Position numbers and translations under genes: made by a program. A stretch of 64,000 nt of DNA, taken from NCBI GenBank assembly GCA_028680705.1, contig JAQUJY010000003.1, positions 1-64,000 of the forward strand, in the 5' to 3' direction. Numbering within the stretch: position 1 is the first letter of the stretch; the number at the start of each line of letters is the position of its first letter. The notes under the pieces were generated by a model. It worked only from the letters and a program-made list of their open reading frames with translations, made no database searches and had not been told where the DNA came from. This document shows positions 53,140-63,141 of the stretch, piece by piece. Source of the DNA: Bacteroidales bacterium (GTDB lineage: Bacteria; Bacteroidota; Bacteroidia; Bacteroidales; Tenuifilaceae).

Positions 53140-55560
53140 TTAATTTTTACGACTCCACTCTTCAAACAATCCTTTTCCGACGCAGCCCAAAGCAGCCAAA
53201 ATAATTAGCAGCGATGCTGCCATATCGATGCGATAACCAATGGCAAACATTTTTGGTTTAAACTCAAAAACCACCTCATTGGAACCCGCTGGTAAAAGCA
53301 TTGCCCGCAAAACATAGTTTGCCCTAATGTGCTCAATCTCTTCCCCGTTCACTGTTGAAACCCATCCTTTAGGATAGTAAATATCTGAAAATACGGCAAG
53401 CCGGGGCTCCGAAAGCGTATAATTATAAACTAATCGATTCGCTCTATAATCTGCCAGATAAATGGTATCCCCAAGGCTAGCAGGTGCATTATACTGCTCA
53501 AGTTCTTCAGCAAAATCACGATTAACAATGGCCGTTTCTAGTGGCTTAAAGTTATCCAGTGCAACTATTTCCTCATCGGCAGAACCTACAATAAGAGCAG
53601 AGTTTACAAACCATGCATTACCCAAAGCACCTGGGTTATACCTAGCAATAGGCCCCTCATCGATTAAGTAGCGGGTATTTAGCATATTGAGCACTGCGGG
53701 ATTATTTCTAGAAATATGATAATCAATTAGCTCTTGGAATCGCCTTAGTTTTGCACCGTGATACCCTCCAATTGACTTGTGATAATAGGACGTGCTGGCA
53801 TCGTTAAACGTGCTAACCGCTCTATTGTACACACGGAAATAGGTTGTTGTATCGGCCAAAATTTGCCTATCGGCACTGGATGCCACAAAAGGGTTGGTTA
53901 CCTTCGATTTTGGCACAAAATTATCGTCACTCAAATAGCGCTTGTCAACAGTCCACATATCAGCAATAACCAGTACACCCAGCAGCCCAATAAAGTATGC
54001 AGGTTTAATCTTCTTGAGGTAAAAAAGAAGAACAGCACCGCCAGTTAGGAGCACAAATACCAACGAACGAAAAGCATCAGCTCGCATCATGGATTGCCTG
54101 TCTAACCTCACAGCATCAAACATCTCGGCAGGGAAACCAGAAGCAATGTATCTGCTATCAATATCAGCCTGAAAACTGAATAGCGAACCTCCCAGCACTA
54201 TAAATATCAAGCACAAGCCAGCCACAATACCCAACGACCATTTAAAGCCATTCATAAACCGTTCTTTGCTTACTTTACCATTAAAAATCTCTCTAAGTCC
54301 AAGAAATGCTAAAAGCGGCATGGTAAACTCTGCTACATAAAGTATCATTGAAACTGTTCGGAACTTGTTGTATCCGGGGAAATAATCAAGAAAAAAATCT
54401 GTGAGGGGCATAAAATTCCTACCCCAAGCCAGCATAATTGTTAGTAAGGTAACCCCAAGTAAATACCATTTCAGCTTATCATCTATCACGAACATGGAAA
54501 GCGCAAACAGAAAAATTACTATGGCTCCAATATAAACAGGACCCGATGTCATTGGCTGAGGACCCCAGTAAGCTGGCATCTGCGAAACCATAGACCTTGC
54601 TTGCGATGGCGGTACCCCGTTCTGTTTTAGGAACTTGTATGTATGCGAATCGGTTCCAAAATCAGCTGCCGACGCCCCTCCCATTAAATTTGGTATCAGC
54701 AAATTTAATGTCTCAACTTTACCGTAACTCCAAGCTGTTGCATACTCCTTATCAAGGCCTGATGTTCTGTCTTTCTCTTGAGAAGTTAATTCGCTTGCAC
54801 CCCTAATTGAGTACTTACCTGACTCCCAACTAAAGTAAAGCCTTGAAAAGTTTGCACCTACCGCTAGCATTAACGCCAACAAGAGAACTCCCACTCCTTT
54901 AGAGAACCTTAAAACTGTTTTCTCTTTTATTGCCTTTACAAAAAAGGCTATACCCAACGCTAACATAATAAAACCTGCGTAGTAGGTAATTTGCAGATGC
55001 CCTGCATTTAGGTTGAGTCCCAGAAAGAGAGCAAAAAGTGCAAAGCCGCCAATATACTTGCCCCTAAAGGCAAGGAAAATTCCTGCAATCATTGGGGCAA
55101 CATAGCTTATAGCATGTATTTTAGCGTTGTGCCCTGCGGCTATAACAATAAAAAAGTACGATGACAAACCATAGGCAAAAGCTCCCACAATACTAAGCCA
55201 AGGATTAACCCCAAGAACAATAAGAAGTATGTAAAATCCCACTAACGTAAAGAATATGAAACCGGCGGGTTGCTTTGCCAGTTGCAAAACCTTATCAACC
55301 TTTACTAGCAAATTTCCTTTGTACACCGTTGATATTAGGTAAGCAGGCATTCCCCCAAACATAGAGTTGGTCCAAAGAGGCTCCTCTTCAAATTCAGCCC
55401 TATGGTCAACTATCTCTTTTGCAGAACCTCTAAACTGTTCAATATCGTGTTGGGCAACCCCTTTATCGTATAGCAGTGGAGAAAAATATATGTAAGTGGC
55501 TGCAAAAAATAAAATAACTGCAACTACGTGAGGTATCGTTTTTTTAAAGAAAATATTCAT
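53140..55560 (-). CDS. YfhO-family membrane protein (GT-C-like)
   Basis: 806 residues. About thirteen transmembrane helices fill the N-terminal two thirds, with a first extracytoplasmic loop that includes a DIEQFRGSAKE segment as in GT-C glycosyltransferases. The C-terminal ~250 residues are mostly soluble and end with a last transmembrane helix (about residues 780-797). YfhO in Gram-positives is needed for lipoteichoic acid glycosylation; the Bacteroidota function is less known. Probably modifies a surface polymer using a lipid-linked sugar. It follows the kinase gene by 51 bases. Confidence 0.85.
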   Translation of the reverse strand: MNIFFKKTIPHVVAVILFFAATYIYFSPLLYDKGVAQHDIEQFRGSAKEIVDHRAEFEEEPLWTNSMFGGMPAYLISTVYKGNLLVKVDKVLQLAKQPAGFIFFTLVGFYILLIVLGVNPWLSIVGAFAYGLSSYFFIVIAAGHNAKIHAISYVAPMIAGIFLAFRGKYIGGFALFALFLGLNLNAGHLQITYYAGFIMLALGIAFFVKAIKEKTVLRFSKGVGVLLLALMLAVGANFSRLYFSWESGKYSIRGASELTSQEKDRTSGLDKEYATAWSYGKVETLNLLIPNLMGGASAADFGTDSHTYKFLKQNGVPPSQARSMVSQMPAYWGPQPMTSGPVYIGAIVIFLFALSMFVIDDKLKWYLLGVTLLTIMLAWGRNFMPLTDFFLDYFPGYNKFRTVSMILYVAEFTMPLLAFLGLREIFNGKVSKERFMNGFKWSLGIVAGLCLIFIVLGGSLFSFQADIDSRYIASGFPAEMFDAVRLDRQSMMRADAFRSLVFVLLTGGAVLLFYLKKIKPAYFIGLLGVLVIADMWTVDKRYLSDDNFVPKSKVTNPFVASSADRQILADTTTYFRVYNRAVSTFNDASTSYYHKSIGGYHGAKLRRFQELIDYHISRNNPAVLNMLNTRYLIDEGPIARYNPGALGNAWFVNSALIVGSADEEIVALDNFKPLETAIVNRDFAEELEQYNAPASLGDTIYLADYRANRLVYNYTLSEPRLAVFSDIYYPKGWVSTVNGEEIEHIRANYVLRAMLLPAGSNEVVFEFKPKMFAIGYRIDMAASLLIILAALGCVGKGLFEEWSRKN

Positions 55561-55611
55561 GTGAAATGTTTTACAATATACTTAGCTGTAATAATAATGG
55601 GACTGAATTAA

Positions 55612-56226
55612 CTAAAAGAGACCATGAATTTTGGCATCTATACCATTAATTACTGTTCTTAAATCGGCTGGCTTTTCCGAGAAATTTAGATTATCAACCT
55701 CAATAATAAGCAGCTTATCATGATTGTAGCTGTTAATCCATGCCTCGTAACGCTCATTAAGGCGTTGCAGGTAGTCAATTCTGATGCTCTTTTCGTATTC
55801 ACGGCCACGTTTCTGAATTTGATGAACAAGAGTAGGCACATTGGCTCTAAGATAAATCAACAAATCGGGTGGTTGAATAAGGGAACACATTAAGTCGAAA
55901 AGGCTAAGGTAATTGTTAAAGTCACGGGTTGACATTAGCCCCATATCGTGCAGGTTAGGTGCAAAAATACGTGCATCCTCGTATATAGTTCTATCCTGTA
56001 TTATATTATCGCCAGTTCGCCTAATCTCAACAATTTGATTAAACCTACTATTCAAAAAATAGATTTGGAGATTAAAACTCCAACGCTGCATATCATCGTA
56101 AAAATCGTTGAGGTAAGGATTATCATCAACATCCTCGTAATGGGGTTTCCAATTGTAATGCTTTGAAAGCAACCGGGTAAGGGTGGTTTTTCCTGAACCA
56201 ATGTTTCCTGCTACAGCAATATGCAT
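55612..56226 (-). CDS. Deoxynucleoside kinase
   Basis: 204 residues. P-loop GNIGSGKTTL at the N-terminus, DRTIYEDARIFA for the catalytic/substrate lid segment (DR motif), and RGREYEKSIRIDYLQRLNERYE as the C-terminal arginine-rich region. It belongs to the deoxyadenosine/deoxyguanosine kinase group that salvages deoxynucleosides. The exact base preference is unclear. Confidence 0.92.
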   Translation of the reverse strand: MHIAVAGNIGSGKTTLTRLLSKHYNWKPHYEDVDDNPYLNDFYDDMQRWSFNLQIYFLNSRFNQIVEIRRTGDNIIQDRTIYEDARIFAPNLHDMGLMSTRDFNNYLSLFDLMCSLIQPPDLLIYLRANVPTLVHQIQKRGREYEKSIRIDYLQRLNERYEAWINSYNHDKLLIIEVDNLNFSEKPADLRTVINGIDAKIHGLF

Positions 56227-56304
56227 TATGTAAAATATTTAATGGTTACTAACACTTCTGATAAACCTTAAAAGTACAAATAATATGGGGTAGAATTAGG
56301 CCAA

Positions 56305-57072
56305 CTAATTAAATTTTTCACAAAAGTTAAATTGTTGTCCATCATAACATGCCAATAAGCTATGAGTTATAGTTATATAATCTGCACAATCACATTTGTA
56401 TTTTGCCAACAGTTCTTGGCTATTGAAAAGTGAATACTCAAAAACCTCACCTTTTTTTGCAATAAACACCCTGTTTTTATCAATTAAAAAATTACTAAAA
56501 GGCTCATAGGTATACTCATGTACTAATGCGCCATAGGTATCGAATGCAACTACAGAACCATCTTCCAAACCAACATATAATTCTCCGTTATACTCAGTTA
56601 TTTGAATCACAGCAAATTTAGCATACCTACTGGGCAGTTTTATGGTTTGCTCAGTCTGCTTTAAATGCTTATCGAGCCTAATAATTTTTTGCGCACCCTG
56701 GATGGCTAACCAGATTCCCCCTAAGGATGAGCGAGTTGAACAGCTAGCCTCTCCAATATTAAACTGGAAAAGTTCTACGGGTTTCCCTATCAGAACGGCA
56801 TCATTGCTAATTATGGCCACAGTTTGGGTGTTCTGATAGAAAACTAATATTTTGAAAGGATCACTAGCATCAACTGAGGTTGGATTTCCTAAAACAATCC
56901 TCGAAAAAGTAGGCTTTAACCTATCTGATTCTGATACACAAACGATTCTATTGTCCTCAATAAGCCAATATTTCCCTAGGTTATCATATGATACTTTCTG
57001 GCTAAACAAAGTTCCACTAAAGCAGAACAGCAAAAGAGCATAAAACACTAAATATCGAATTGACCTATGCAT
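56305..57072 (-). CDS. Secreted beta-propeller-like protein of unknown function
   Basis: 255 residues. Signal peptide MHRSIRYLVFYALLLFCFSGTLFSQ. The rest is a run of beta-strand repeats with a WD/quinoprotein-like alternation (YWLIEDNRIVCVSES, GELYVGLEDGSVVAFDTYG). Four Cys are clustered in the last quarter (KCDCADY and two later), which suggests disulfides after export. No known family was identified. It is 11 bases downstream of the GH3 gene, so probably in the same operon. Confidence 0.7.
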   Translation of the reverse strand: MHRSIRYLVFYALLLFCFSGTLFSQKVSYDNLGKYWLIEDNRIVCVSESDRLKPTFSRIVLGNPTSVDASDPFKILVFYQNTQTVAIISNDAVLIGKPVELFQFNIGEASCSTRSSLGGIWLAIQGAQKIIRLDKHLKQTEQTIKLPSRYAKFAVIQITEYNGELYVGLEDGSVVAFDTYGALVHEYTYEPFSNFLIDKNRVFIAKKGEVFEYSLFNSQELLAKYKCDCADYITITHSLLACYDGQQFNFCEKFN

Positions 57073-57083
57073 AAAACAAACGG

Positions 57084-58595
57084 CTAATTTATCATTTCAA
57101 GAATTGAATCGACATACTCACGGGTATTACTCAATCGAGGCACTTTATTCTGCCCACCAACTTTCCCCCTTTTACGCATCCAATTAAAGAATGTACCTGA
57201 TTTTACGGCATGAACAATTGGCTCCGATAAAGTAATCCCTTTATATCGTTTTGCCTCATAGTCTGAGTTGTTGGCACATAACGCATTGTCTAAAGTGGCT
57301 GTAAAAAAACTCAAATCGTTAGGTTCTACCTCAAACTCAATTAACCACTCGTGAGCCCCTTTGGCGTTATCGCCCATATAAATGGGTGCAGCGGTATACT
57401 CATTTATTTGAGCACCCGTTTTTTTGCAGGCAACTCTCAGGGCTTCTTCTGCATTATCTATAATAACTTCCTCACCAAAGGCATTGATAAAGTGTTTTGT
57501 ACGACCGCTAATTTTTATTTTATGCGGAAAGGTGGAGGTAAAAGTAACGGTGTCGCCAATAAGGTATCGCCACAAACCTGAATTGGTAGTAATAACTATT
57601 GCGTAATTTTTATTCAGTTTGATATCGGAAATGGTAAGTGCCGATGGATTAGGCGAATCTAACTCATCAAGGGGAATAAACTCATAGAATATACCATAAT
57701 CGAGCATGAGCAGCATATCGTCGGATTGTGGATTGTCCTGAATGGCAAAAAAACCCTCACTTGCATTGTAGGTTTCCAAATAACGCATATCTGGCGAGGG
57801 GATTAGCTTTTTAAATTGCTCTCGATATGGAGTAAAATTAACCCCCCCATGGGTAAACAGTTCAAGGTTTGGCCAAACCTCCAGTAGATTATTTTTTCCT
57901 GTGTAATCAAGGATATGCCTAATCATTACAAGGTTCCACGAGGGAACGCCTGCTATATTGGTTACATTTTCTTTTAATGCCTCGTGGGTTAACTGCTCCA
58001 GTTTAACCTCCCACTCTGGGATAAGCGCCACTTTTTGGCTAGGTGTTCTAATAATGTCAGCCCACCAGGGAAGGTTCTCAATCAGAATTGCCGATAAATC
58101 ACCATAGTACGATTGGTTGTTAAAATTATCTATCTGATGGCTACCTCCAAGGGTTAACCCTTTTCCTGAGAAAACATTGGTATCAGGATACAAATCAGTA
58201 TATAGAGCCAAGATATCTTTACCCCCTCTAAAGTGACAATCTTCAAGAGCTTCGAAACTAACAGGAATAAACTTGCTTTTATTACTGGTTGTACCAGACG
58301 ATTTAGCAAACCACTTTACTTCCGTTGGCCATAGCACGTTTGCTTCACCCTCTCGCAATCTATCGATATAGGGCTTAAAGGCCTCGTAATCCATAATTGG
58401 AACCCTCTGCTGAAACTTCTCAATTGAATCTATTGAATCAAAGGAATATTGTTTTCCAAACTGGGTGTTTTTGGCTTTTGCTATGAGTTTTGTTAGTGTT
58501 TCTTCCTGCACCTGTAGGGGAAACTTTCTGAATAGGTCAATCTGATGTAACCGTTTTATGTTAAACCAGTTTACAAGTGAAACAAATATGGGCAT
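57084..58595 (-). CDS. GH3-family acyl-adenylate synthetase-like protein
   Basis: 503 residues. The ATP/AMP motif SSGTTSNKSKFIPVSFE near residue 113, a YNASEGFFAIQ segment for the A5 motif, and LWRYLIGDTVTF (A7-A8 type) match the GH3 auxin-responsive family, adenylating acyl groups. Bacterial GH3 proteins have no auxin function known; amino-acid conjugation of an acyl substrate is inferred. An 8-bp inverted repeat is upstream (58635-58653). Confidence 0.88.
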   Translation of the reverse strand: MPIFVSLVNWFNIKRLHQIDLFRKFPLQVQEETLTKLIAKAKNTQFGKQYSFDSIDSIEKFQQRVPIMDYEAFKPYIDRLREGEANVLWPTEVKWFAKSSGTTSNKSKFIPVSFEALEDCHFRGGKDILALYTDLYPDTNVFSGKGLTLGGSHQIDNFNNQSYYGDLSAILIENLPWWADIIRTPSQKVALIPEWEVKLEQLTHEALKENVTNIAGVPSWNLVMIRHILDYTGKNNLLEVWPNLELFTHGGVNFTPYREQFKKLIPSPDMRYLETYNASEGFFAIQDNPQSDDMLLMLDYGIFYEFIPLDELDSPNPSALTISDIKLNKNYAIVITTNSGLWRYLIGDTVTFTSTFPHKIKISGRTKHFINAFGEEVIIDNAEEALRVACKKTGAQINEYTAAPIYMGDNAKGAHEWLIEFEVEPNDLSFFTATLDNALCANNSDYEAKRYKGITLSEPIVHAVKSGTFFNWMRKRGKVGGQNKVPRLSNTREYVDSILEMIN

Positions 58596-58634
58596 TGGGC
58601 AACTTTTTAAATTGTTTTTTAAACTATAGGGTAA

Positions 58635-58653
58635 ATATAGCTCAAAGAGCTAT
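58635..58653. repeat. Perfect 8-bp inverted repeat between GH3 and aminotransferase genes
   Basis: TATAGCTC and GAGCTATA around an AAA spacer. It sits 40 bases upstream of the GH3 start; possible operator or weak terminator of the aminotransferase gene, which also has AAAAAAAGCTTTTTT at 58686-58700 just beyond its stop. Confidence 0.4.
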
Positions 58654-58704
58654 AAACTAAACGATTTGTTTACCCTAATTACAGTAAAAAAAGCTTTTTT
58701 AACT

Positions 58705-59832
58705 TTATAGTTTTGCGAGTCGCTTCGCAGCTAGGTTCAAATCCTGCTCATCTTTACCAAAACACACCCTAATCATCGACTGATCGATTTTATCATGATA
58801 AAACAGGGATAAGGGATAAGCGCTTACCCCATGCTCATTTGCCAACCTGTAGCAGAAATCCACATCAGACTCTGTAGAGATATTCTTGTAATTCAAAATC
58901 TGGAAATACCCCCCCTCAACCTTATCAAAGGTAAACCTTGTTTTAGCAAGCAAGGAACTAAAGTAATCTCTCCTCTGCTGGAATTCAAGGCGGAACGGTG
59001 ACCAGCACTGGTGTCCGCTAAGATAATCGGCAAGTGCCAGCTGAATGGGTAAGTTTACTGAGTATATTAAATATCTGTGAACCTGCCTAATTAAATCCAT
59101 AATCGGCTCTGGTGCTAGGCAGTAACCTATTTTCCATCCGGGTACGCATAAAGCCTTGCCTAATGAACCAACTATTATTGAACGCTCTGCAAGCTTTGGG
59201 TAGCGGGCGATACTGAATGCGGGTCTATCGTCGTAAATCAAATCGGCAAAAGCTTCATCGCTTAAAATGCTGATTTTAGTCCCATTTAAAATGCGTTGCA
59301 GATGCTCAAGCGATTCATCGGGCATTATTTTACCCGTGGGATTATGCGGACAATTCAGTATAATCAGCTTTGTTTTACTTGTAATAAGCTTTGTAAAAGC
59401 AGTCCAATCAACAGAAAAATCGGAAGGGTTTAGCTGAAAAAAAATTGGCCGTGCACCACGAGCCTCAATAGCTGGCACATAAGTTTCAAATGCAGGTTCA
59501 AAAACAATAACCTCGTCGCCCTCTTTAATTAATGAAGAGATAGCGGTATAAATTGCCTGTATTGCACCAGCAGTAATTGTAACTTCGGTTTCGGGGTTGA
59601 AACTTATGCCAAAATCTTTCTCATATCTTTTTGCAATTAATTCCCTAAGAGCATAAACACCCTCGCTTGGAGCATACTTATTCCTCCCATCGGAGATGTG
59701 CTTGACTAATGATTCAAGAAGTTCAGGCTGGCAAGGAAAATCGCTATGATCGTTCGATAGATTAACCGCCTTTTTCTCTGCAGCAATCTGCGCAAAGGTT
59801 GTAACTAAATTTGTACTTGATAGTTTTGACAT
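58705..59832 (-). CDS. Pyridoxal-phosphate aminotransferase (class I/II)
   Basis: 375 residues, fold type I. The PLP-binding Lys is in VGSLGKALCVPGWKIGY near residue 225, with NCPHNPTGKIM and DEAFADLIYDD as cofactor-binding segments and an N-terminal NLSNDHSDFPCQPELL. The sequence resembles methionine/kynurenine aminotransferases (YbdL-like), so an aromatic or methionine amino acid substrate is plausible. Gene is monocistronic with a TATATTTG box upstream. Confidence 0.9.
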   Translation of the reverse strand: MSKLSSTNLVTTFAQIAAEKKAVNLSNDHSDFPCQPELLESLVKHISDGRNKYAPSEGVYALRELIAKRYEKDFGISFNPETEVTITAGAIQAIYTAISSLIKEGDEVIVFEPAFETYVPAIEARGARPIFFQLNPSDFSVDWTAFTKLITSKTKLIILNCPHNPTGKIMPDESLEHLQRILNGTKISILSDEAFADLIYDDRPAFSIARYPKLAERSIIVGSLGKALCVPGWKIGYCLAPEPIMDLIRQVHRYLIYSVNLPIQLALADYLSGHQCWSPFRLEFQQRRDYFSSLLAKTRFTFDKVEGGYFQILNYKNISTESDVDFCYRLANEHGVSAYPLSLFYHDKIDQSMIRVCFGKDEQDLNLAAKRLAKL

Positions 59833-59861
59833 ATAATTTACACCTTTCTTAAGAAGGAGTG

Positions 59862-59869
59862 CAAATATA
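59862..59869 (-). promoter_or_regulatory. -7 box TATATTTG upstream of the aminotransferase gene
   Basis: Exact TAnnTTTG on the minus strand, 30 bases before the ATG at 59832; no standard -33 partner. Confidence 0.35.
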
Positions 59870-60006
59870 GAAAAATGAACTGATGATCTTTAGGAAATGC
59901 TTTAAAGCTTTTTAAAGTTGGGCTATAAATATGACCAAAAGGCAATTTAAGAGGATAAAGATTATGTCTAAAGAATAATCGACCCTAAGCAGGAAAACTT
60001 CTATTA

Positions 60007-60735
60007 TTACATAAATACTTGTTGGAGTACTGAAAGCGATTGAAAAGTAGTTGACGAATCAGTATGGTACTGATAATAGCTCAACATTAAATCGAGAAAA
60101 GATGACCGTTGGGTTCCGTTAAGACTAAGCTGGCTTGCGCTATCATAATTAAGAATCAGCGTATCGTATAGTATTTTAGTGTACGCTGATGAGAAGAAGA
60201 AAGCATGCTTCGGTTTTTGCCCAACAAAAATTCCACTACGAAAATCGAAGTAGGGTGTTTGTTCAGAAAACCCTCCATGTGGATAAAACCCAAGGTACTT
60301 AGAAAGATGGGATAAAAATATTAAATGAAAATTGGCCACTCCACTATCCATTGCATCTAACGACTTAATGGACAGTTCAAGAAAGGTAAACAAAGGGCGA
60401 TTGCCTTCCTCCTCTCGCACAGTTCTGTAAATTACCTCTCCAGTAAATAGTGCAATGGCCGACTTTGCAGGAGAATTAGAGATAGAAACACTCACGAATG
60501 ATGATGAAACCTCTTTTAAACGACCCATACCCTGGTTTTTACCAGGATAAAAAACAATATCGATTAGCGAAAGGGGCTGAAAAAAGACTGCTTTCCCTGC
60601 CTTCTTCCCTTTGCTATATGCACCATTTACCATAAGAGTTAGTCGGCCAAACTCGCAACTATAGAGGTATGAGACTAAACTATTATCACCATACCTTACC
60701 GAGTGCAAAGCAATTGCCCTTGCTTTTTGTAGCAT
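60007..60735 (-). CDS. recO: DNA repair protein RecO
   Basis: 242 residues. The N-terminal OB-fold starts LQKARAIALHSVRYGDNSLVSYLYSCEFGRLTLMVNGAYSKG, typical of RecO, followed by a helical domain. Zn-binding Cys are not visible, as in many Bacteroidota RecO. It helps load RecA at gaps with RecR. It starts 2 bases after the porZ stop, so is cotranscribed with that T9SS gene. Confidence 0.9.
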   Translation of the reverse strand: MLQKARAIALHSVRYGDNSLVSYLYSCEFGRLTLMVNGAYSKGKKAGKAVFFQPLSLIDIVFYPGKNQGMGRLKEVSSSFVSVSISNSPAKSAIALFTGEVIYRTVREEEGNRPLFTFLELSIKSLDAMDSGVANFHLIFLSHLSKYLGFYPHGGFSEQTPYFDFRSGIFVGQKPKHAFFFSSAYTKILYDTLILNYDSASQLSLNGTQRSSFLDLMLSYYQYHTDSSTTFQSLSVLQQVFM

Positions 60736-60737
60736 GT

Positions 60738-63035
60738 TTATCTGATAAAGAGTATTTTGCCTACGGCTGACTCCTCTCCTTGTTTATCGGCACAAAAATA
60801 GAGATAAACTCCCGTTGCTACCCTATCGCCATACCTGTTCTTACCATCCCATGTGGCTTGCCCCCCAAGACTTTCTGTTTCATATACCAGGTTACCTGAT
60901 ACATCGGTTATTTTAACAACCGTTTTATCAACCAGTCCGGTAATCGTAATTATACCATTGTAATCGGGACGAATGGGGTTTGGAAAAGCATAAACTTTAC
61001 CAAACTTGCTTGTTGGCTCGGTTGCATCACTACGATACGATACTAACCCCTTATCTGTTGCAATAAAAACCTCCCCAGTTTTTGGATGAATTCCAATACT
61101 CTGTATATTATTTGATGGAAGAGGACTATTGTTTTTTGTGAAGTGCTTTATTTGAGTTGAACCATCGGCAGTCTGAAGAAAAACACCAGAGCGCTGCGTC
61201 CCAAACCATTTTCTATTAGCACCATCAATAGCAATACTGGAAACCGTTTCGTTTTCGAGCAAGAAAACAGCTAACCCATCAACAACATCCGGAATTTTAA
61301 CCTTTTGCATATAAAACGCTGAGGTTTCAAAAACCCTACTAGGGTTATAGCTCACCAACACCCCCTCTGTTGTTCCCACCCAAAGATATCCATCTCTATC
61401 AAAAGCCAAACTGTAAATATCGTTTGGTAAGCTAGCACCATCGGCATCGTATGGTTTAAATGCTCTCACAGTATGGCTCTCCTGAGACAGAGGATTATCA
61501 CCTGGGTCAATCACAAACAAGCCTCCACCAGAAGGAGCAATTACCCATAGAGTACCCGAGGGTGATACAATGATATCTGAGATACGCTCCGAACCTATAA
61601 GAGTTTGATAGGGAAAACCTTTCCAGTTCCCCTCTGGAGATCGAACAGATATCGTATTGGGTACGCCAGCATTAGTTGCCCAAAGATTACGGCTTTTATC
61701 GAAAGCCAAACCGCCAATTCGACAATATCGGCCTGGAATAATTGATTGCAGTGAACTATTATCAGGACTGTAGTGCTCTATTTCTACACCATCACGATAA
61801 GCTACAATACCATCTCCCCAAGTGGCAACATAGTACTCGTTGGGTGCAAAAGGGCTATCAATAATCCTAACAGCATCCATATAATTATAGTTAAACTTGG
61901 TTGACCAGCTATTTGCAGCAAAATAGTGCAGAGCAAAATTGTTGTACTTATTACCCCAAGTATCGGTTCTGGCACCTGCGGTTACCAATAGCTCATCGCT
62001 TGTTGGAAGTACAAAGTAGGTATTATTAGTATATGGCGCATTTGGGAGCACTCCTTTCCATGCCTGATTTTGCCTAAACATCATTCCGTAATCGGTGTCG
62101 GCTATCGCAAGATCCCCAGAATTAAATATATAGATATCGTTTGGCTTAAAACTATTACGGTTTGGGTACGATGTTGTTACCTCAGGGTACCCATTAAGAT
62201 TACTATATAAAGCTACTCCTTGCCTTGAACATACGCCAAGGCGATTACCGCTTGATGTTAGTGCAGATACAGTAAGATACGGTAGATTAAGGGTAGACCA
62301 TTGTTCACCATCAAAAACACGAATAACATCGGCAACCTCCTCACCGGTTGATTGGTTAACAATTAGGCTACCATCAAAAACACCCATGGTATTATACTGA
62401 ATACCCACTGATGGAATAGCATCTTCCAAAATCCAATTGGTATAAAGGATTAGCAATGGACTATTGATATCGGCACTGTAAACCCCATTATCAGTTACAG
62501 CATAAATTCTGTTTTTATACACCTGTGTTTGCCAAACCCTCTCCTCAGAGCCCCCGTTACCAATATAATAGGTATCGGCTATTTCGTTCTTACTCACATT
62601 AATTACTACAATGCCAAATCCGGTTGATATGAATATTCTGTTCTCATCAATAAAGTAAAAATCATTTATTTGCTTTGAACCCTGCATGGGCTTTTGCATA
62701 ATGTATGGAATATTCACCACCTTATCATTATACACAAGGTCTATGTTCCCGTTTTCATATCCAACAGCAAGTAGATTGATAAATGGCGAATAGCCTATGG
62801 CGGAAACGCCAATATCGCTTAACCCTGTAACCGTGGTTAACTTGTCAATTGTGCCATCAGCAATATCATACCAAAACACTCCATTGTCTGAGGAGGTAAA
62901 AACCTTCTCTTGAGATGCTGTTACCTTTTTACCTGGGCGAAACGAGAAATGTTCGCGCCAACCACCAAGGGGTACCTGGCTTATTGCAACAAACGGAAAA
63001 TAAAAAACCAAAGCAATAACAAATAACTTTTTCAT
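60738..63035 (-). CDS. porZ: T9SS surface-attachment protein PorZ-like
   Basis: 765 residues from ATG 63035, with signal peptide MKKLFVIALVFYFPFVAISQ. The frame continues 15 codons upstream to ATG 63080, but a -7 box lies at 63078-63085, so 63035 is preferred. The body has two propeller-like blade sets (for example LWVGTTEGVLVSYNP and GEVFIATDKGLVSYR), which fits the two beta-propellers of PorZ. It ends in a CTD-like segment (NRYGDRVATGVYLYF). PorZ binds anionic LPS and the sortase PorU in the attachment complex of T9SS. This matches the T9SS cargo elsewhere in the window. Confidence 0.85.
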   Translation of the reverse strand: MKKLFVIALVFYFPFVAISQVPLGGWREHFSFRPGKKVTASQEKVFTSSDNGVFWYDIADGTIDKLTTVTGLSDIGVSAIGYSPFINLLAVGYENGNIDLVYNDKVVNIPYIMQKPMQGSKQINDFYFIDENRIFISTGFGIVVINVSKNEIADTYYIGNGGSEERVWQTQVYKNRIYAVTDNGVYSADINSPLLILYTNWILEDAIPSVGIQYNTMGVFDGSLIVNQSTGEEVADVIRVFDGEQWSTLNLPYLTVSALTSSGNRLGVCSRQGVALYSNLNGYPEVTTSYPNRNSFKPNDIYIFNSGDLAIADTDYGMMFRQNQAWKGVLPNAPYTNNTYFVLPTSDELLVTAGARTDTWGNKYNNFALHYFAANSWSTKFNYNYMDAVRIIDSPFAPNEYYVATWGDGIVAYRDGVEIEHYSPDNSSLQSIIPGRYCRIGGLAFDKSRNLWATNAGVPNTISVRSPEGNWKGFPYQTLIGSERISDIIVSPSGTLWVIAPSGGGLFVIDPGDNPLSQESHTVRAFKPYDADGASLPNDIYSLAFDRDGYLWVGTTEGVLVSYNPSRVFETSAFYMQKVKIPDVVDGLAVFLLENETVSSIAIDGANRKWFGTQRSGVFLQTADGSTQIKHFTKNNSPLPSNNIQSIGIHPKTGEVFIATDKGLVSYRSDATEPTSKFGKVYAFPNPIRPDYNGIITITGLVDKTVVKITDVSGNLVYETESLGGQATWDGKNRYGDRVATGVYLYFCADKQGEESAVGKILFIR

Positions 63036-63077
63036 TGGAAGATAAATGTGAGTTACAAAAGGAAAACCCTTCAATAG

Positions 63078-63085
63078 CAAATATA
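63078..63085 (-). promoter_or_regulatory. -7 box TATATTTG upstream of porZ
   Basis: Exact TAnnTTTG on the minus strand, 43 bases before ATG 63035; predicted start near 63074. No standard -33 partner. Confidence 0.4.
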
Positions 63086-63141
63086 GTATTTCGGCACGAA
63101 GGAAAATTTAATAATAAAGTTTTTTACACAGAGAATAAACT

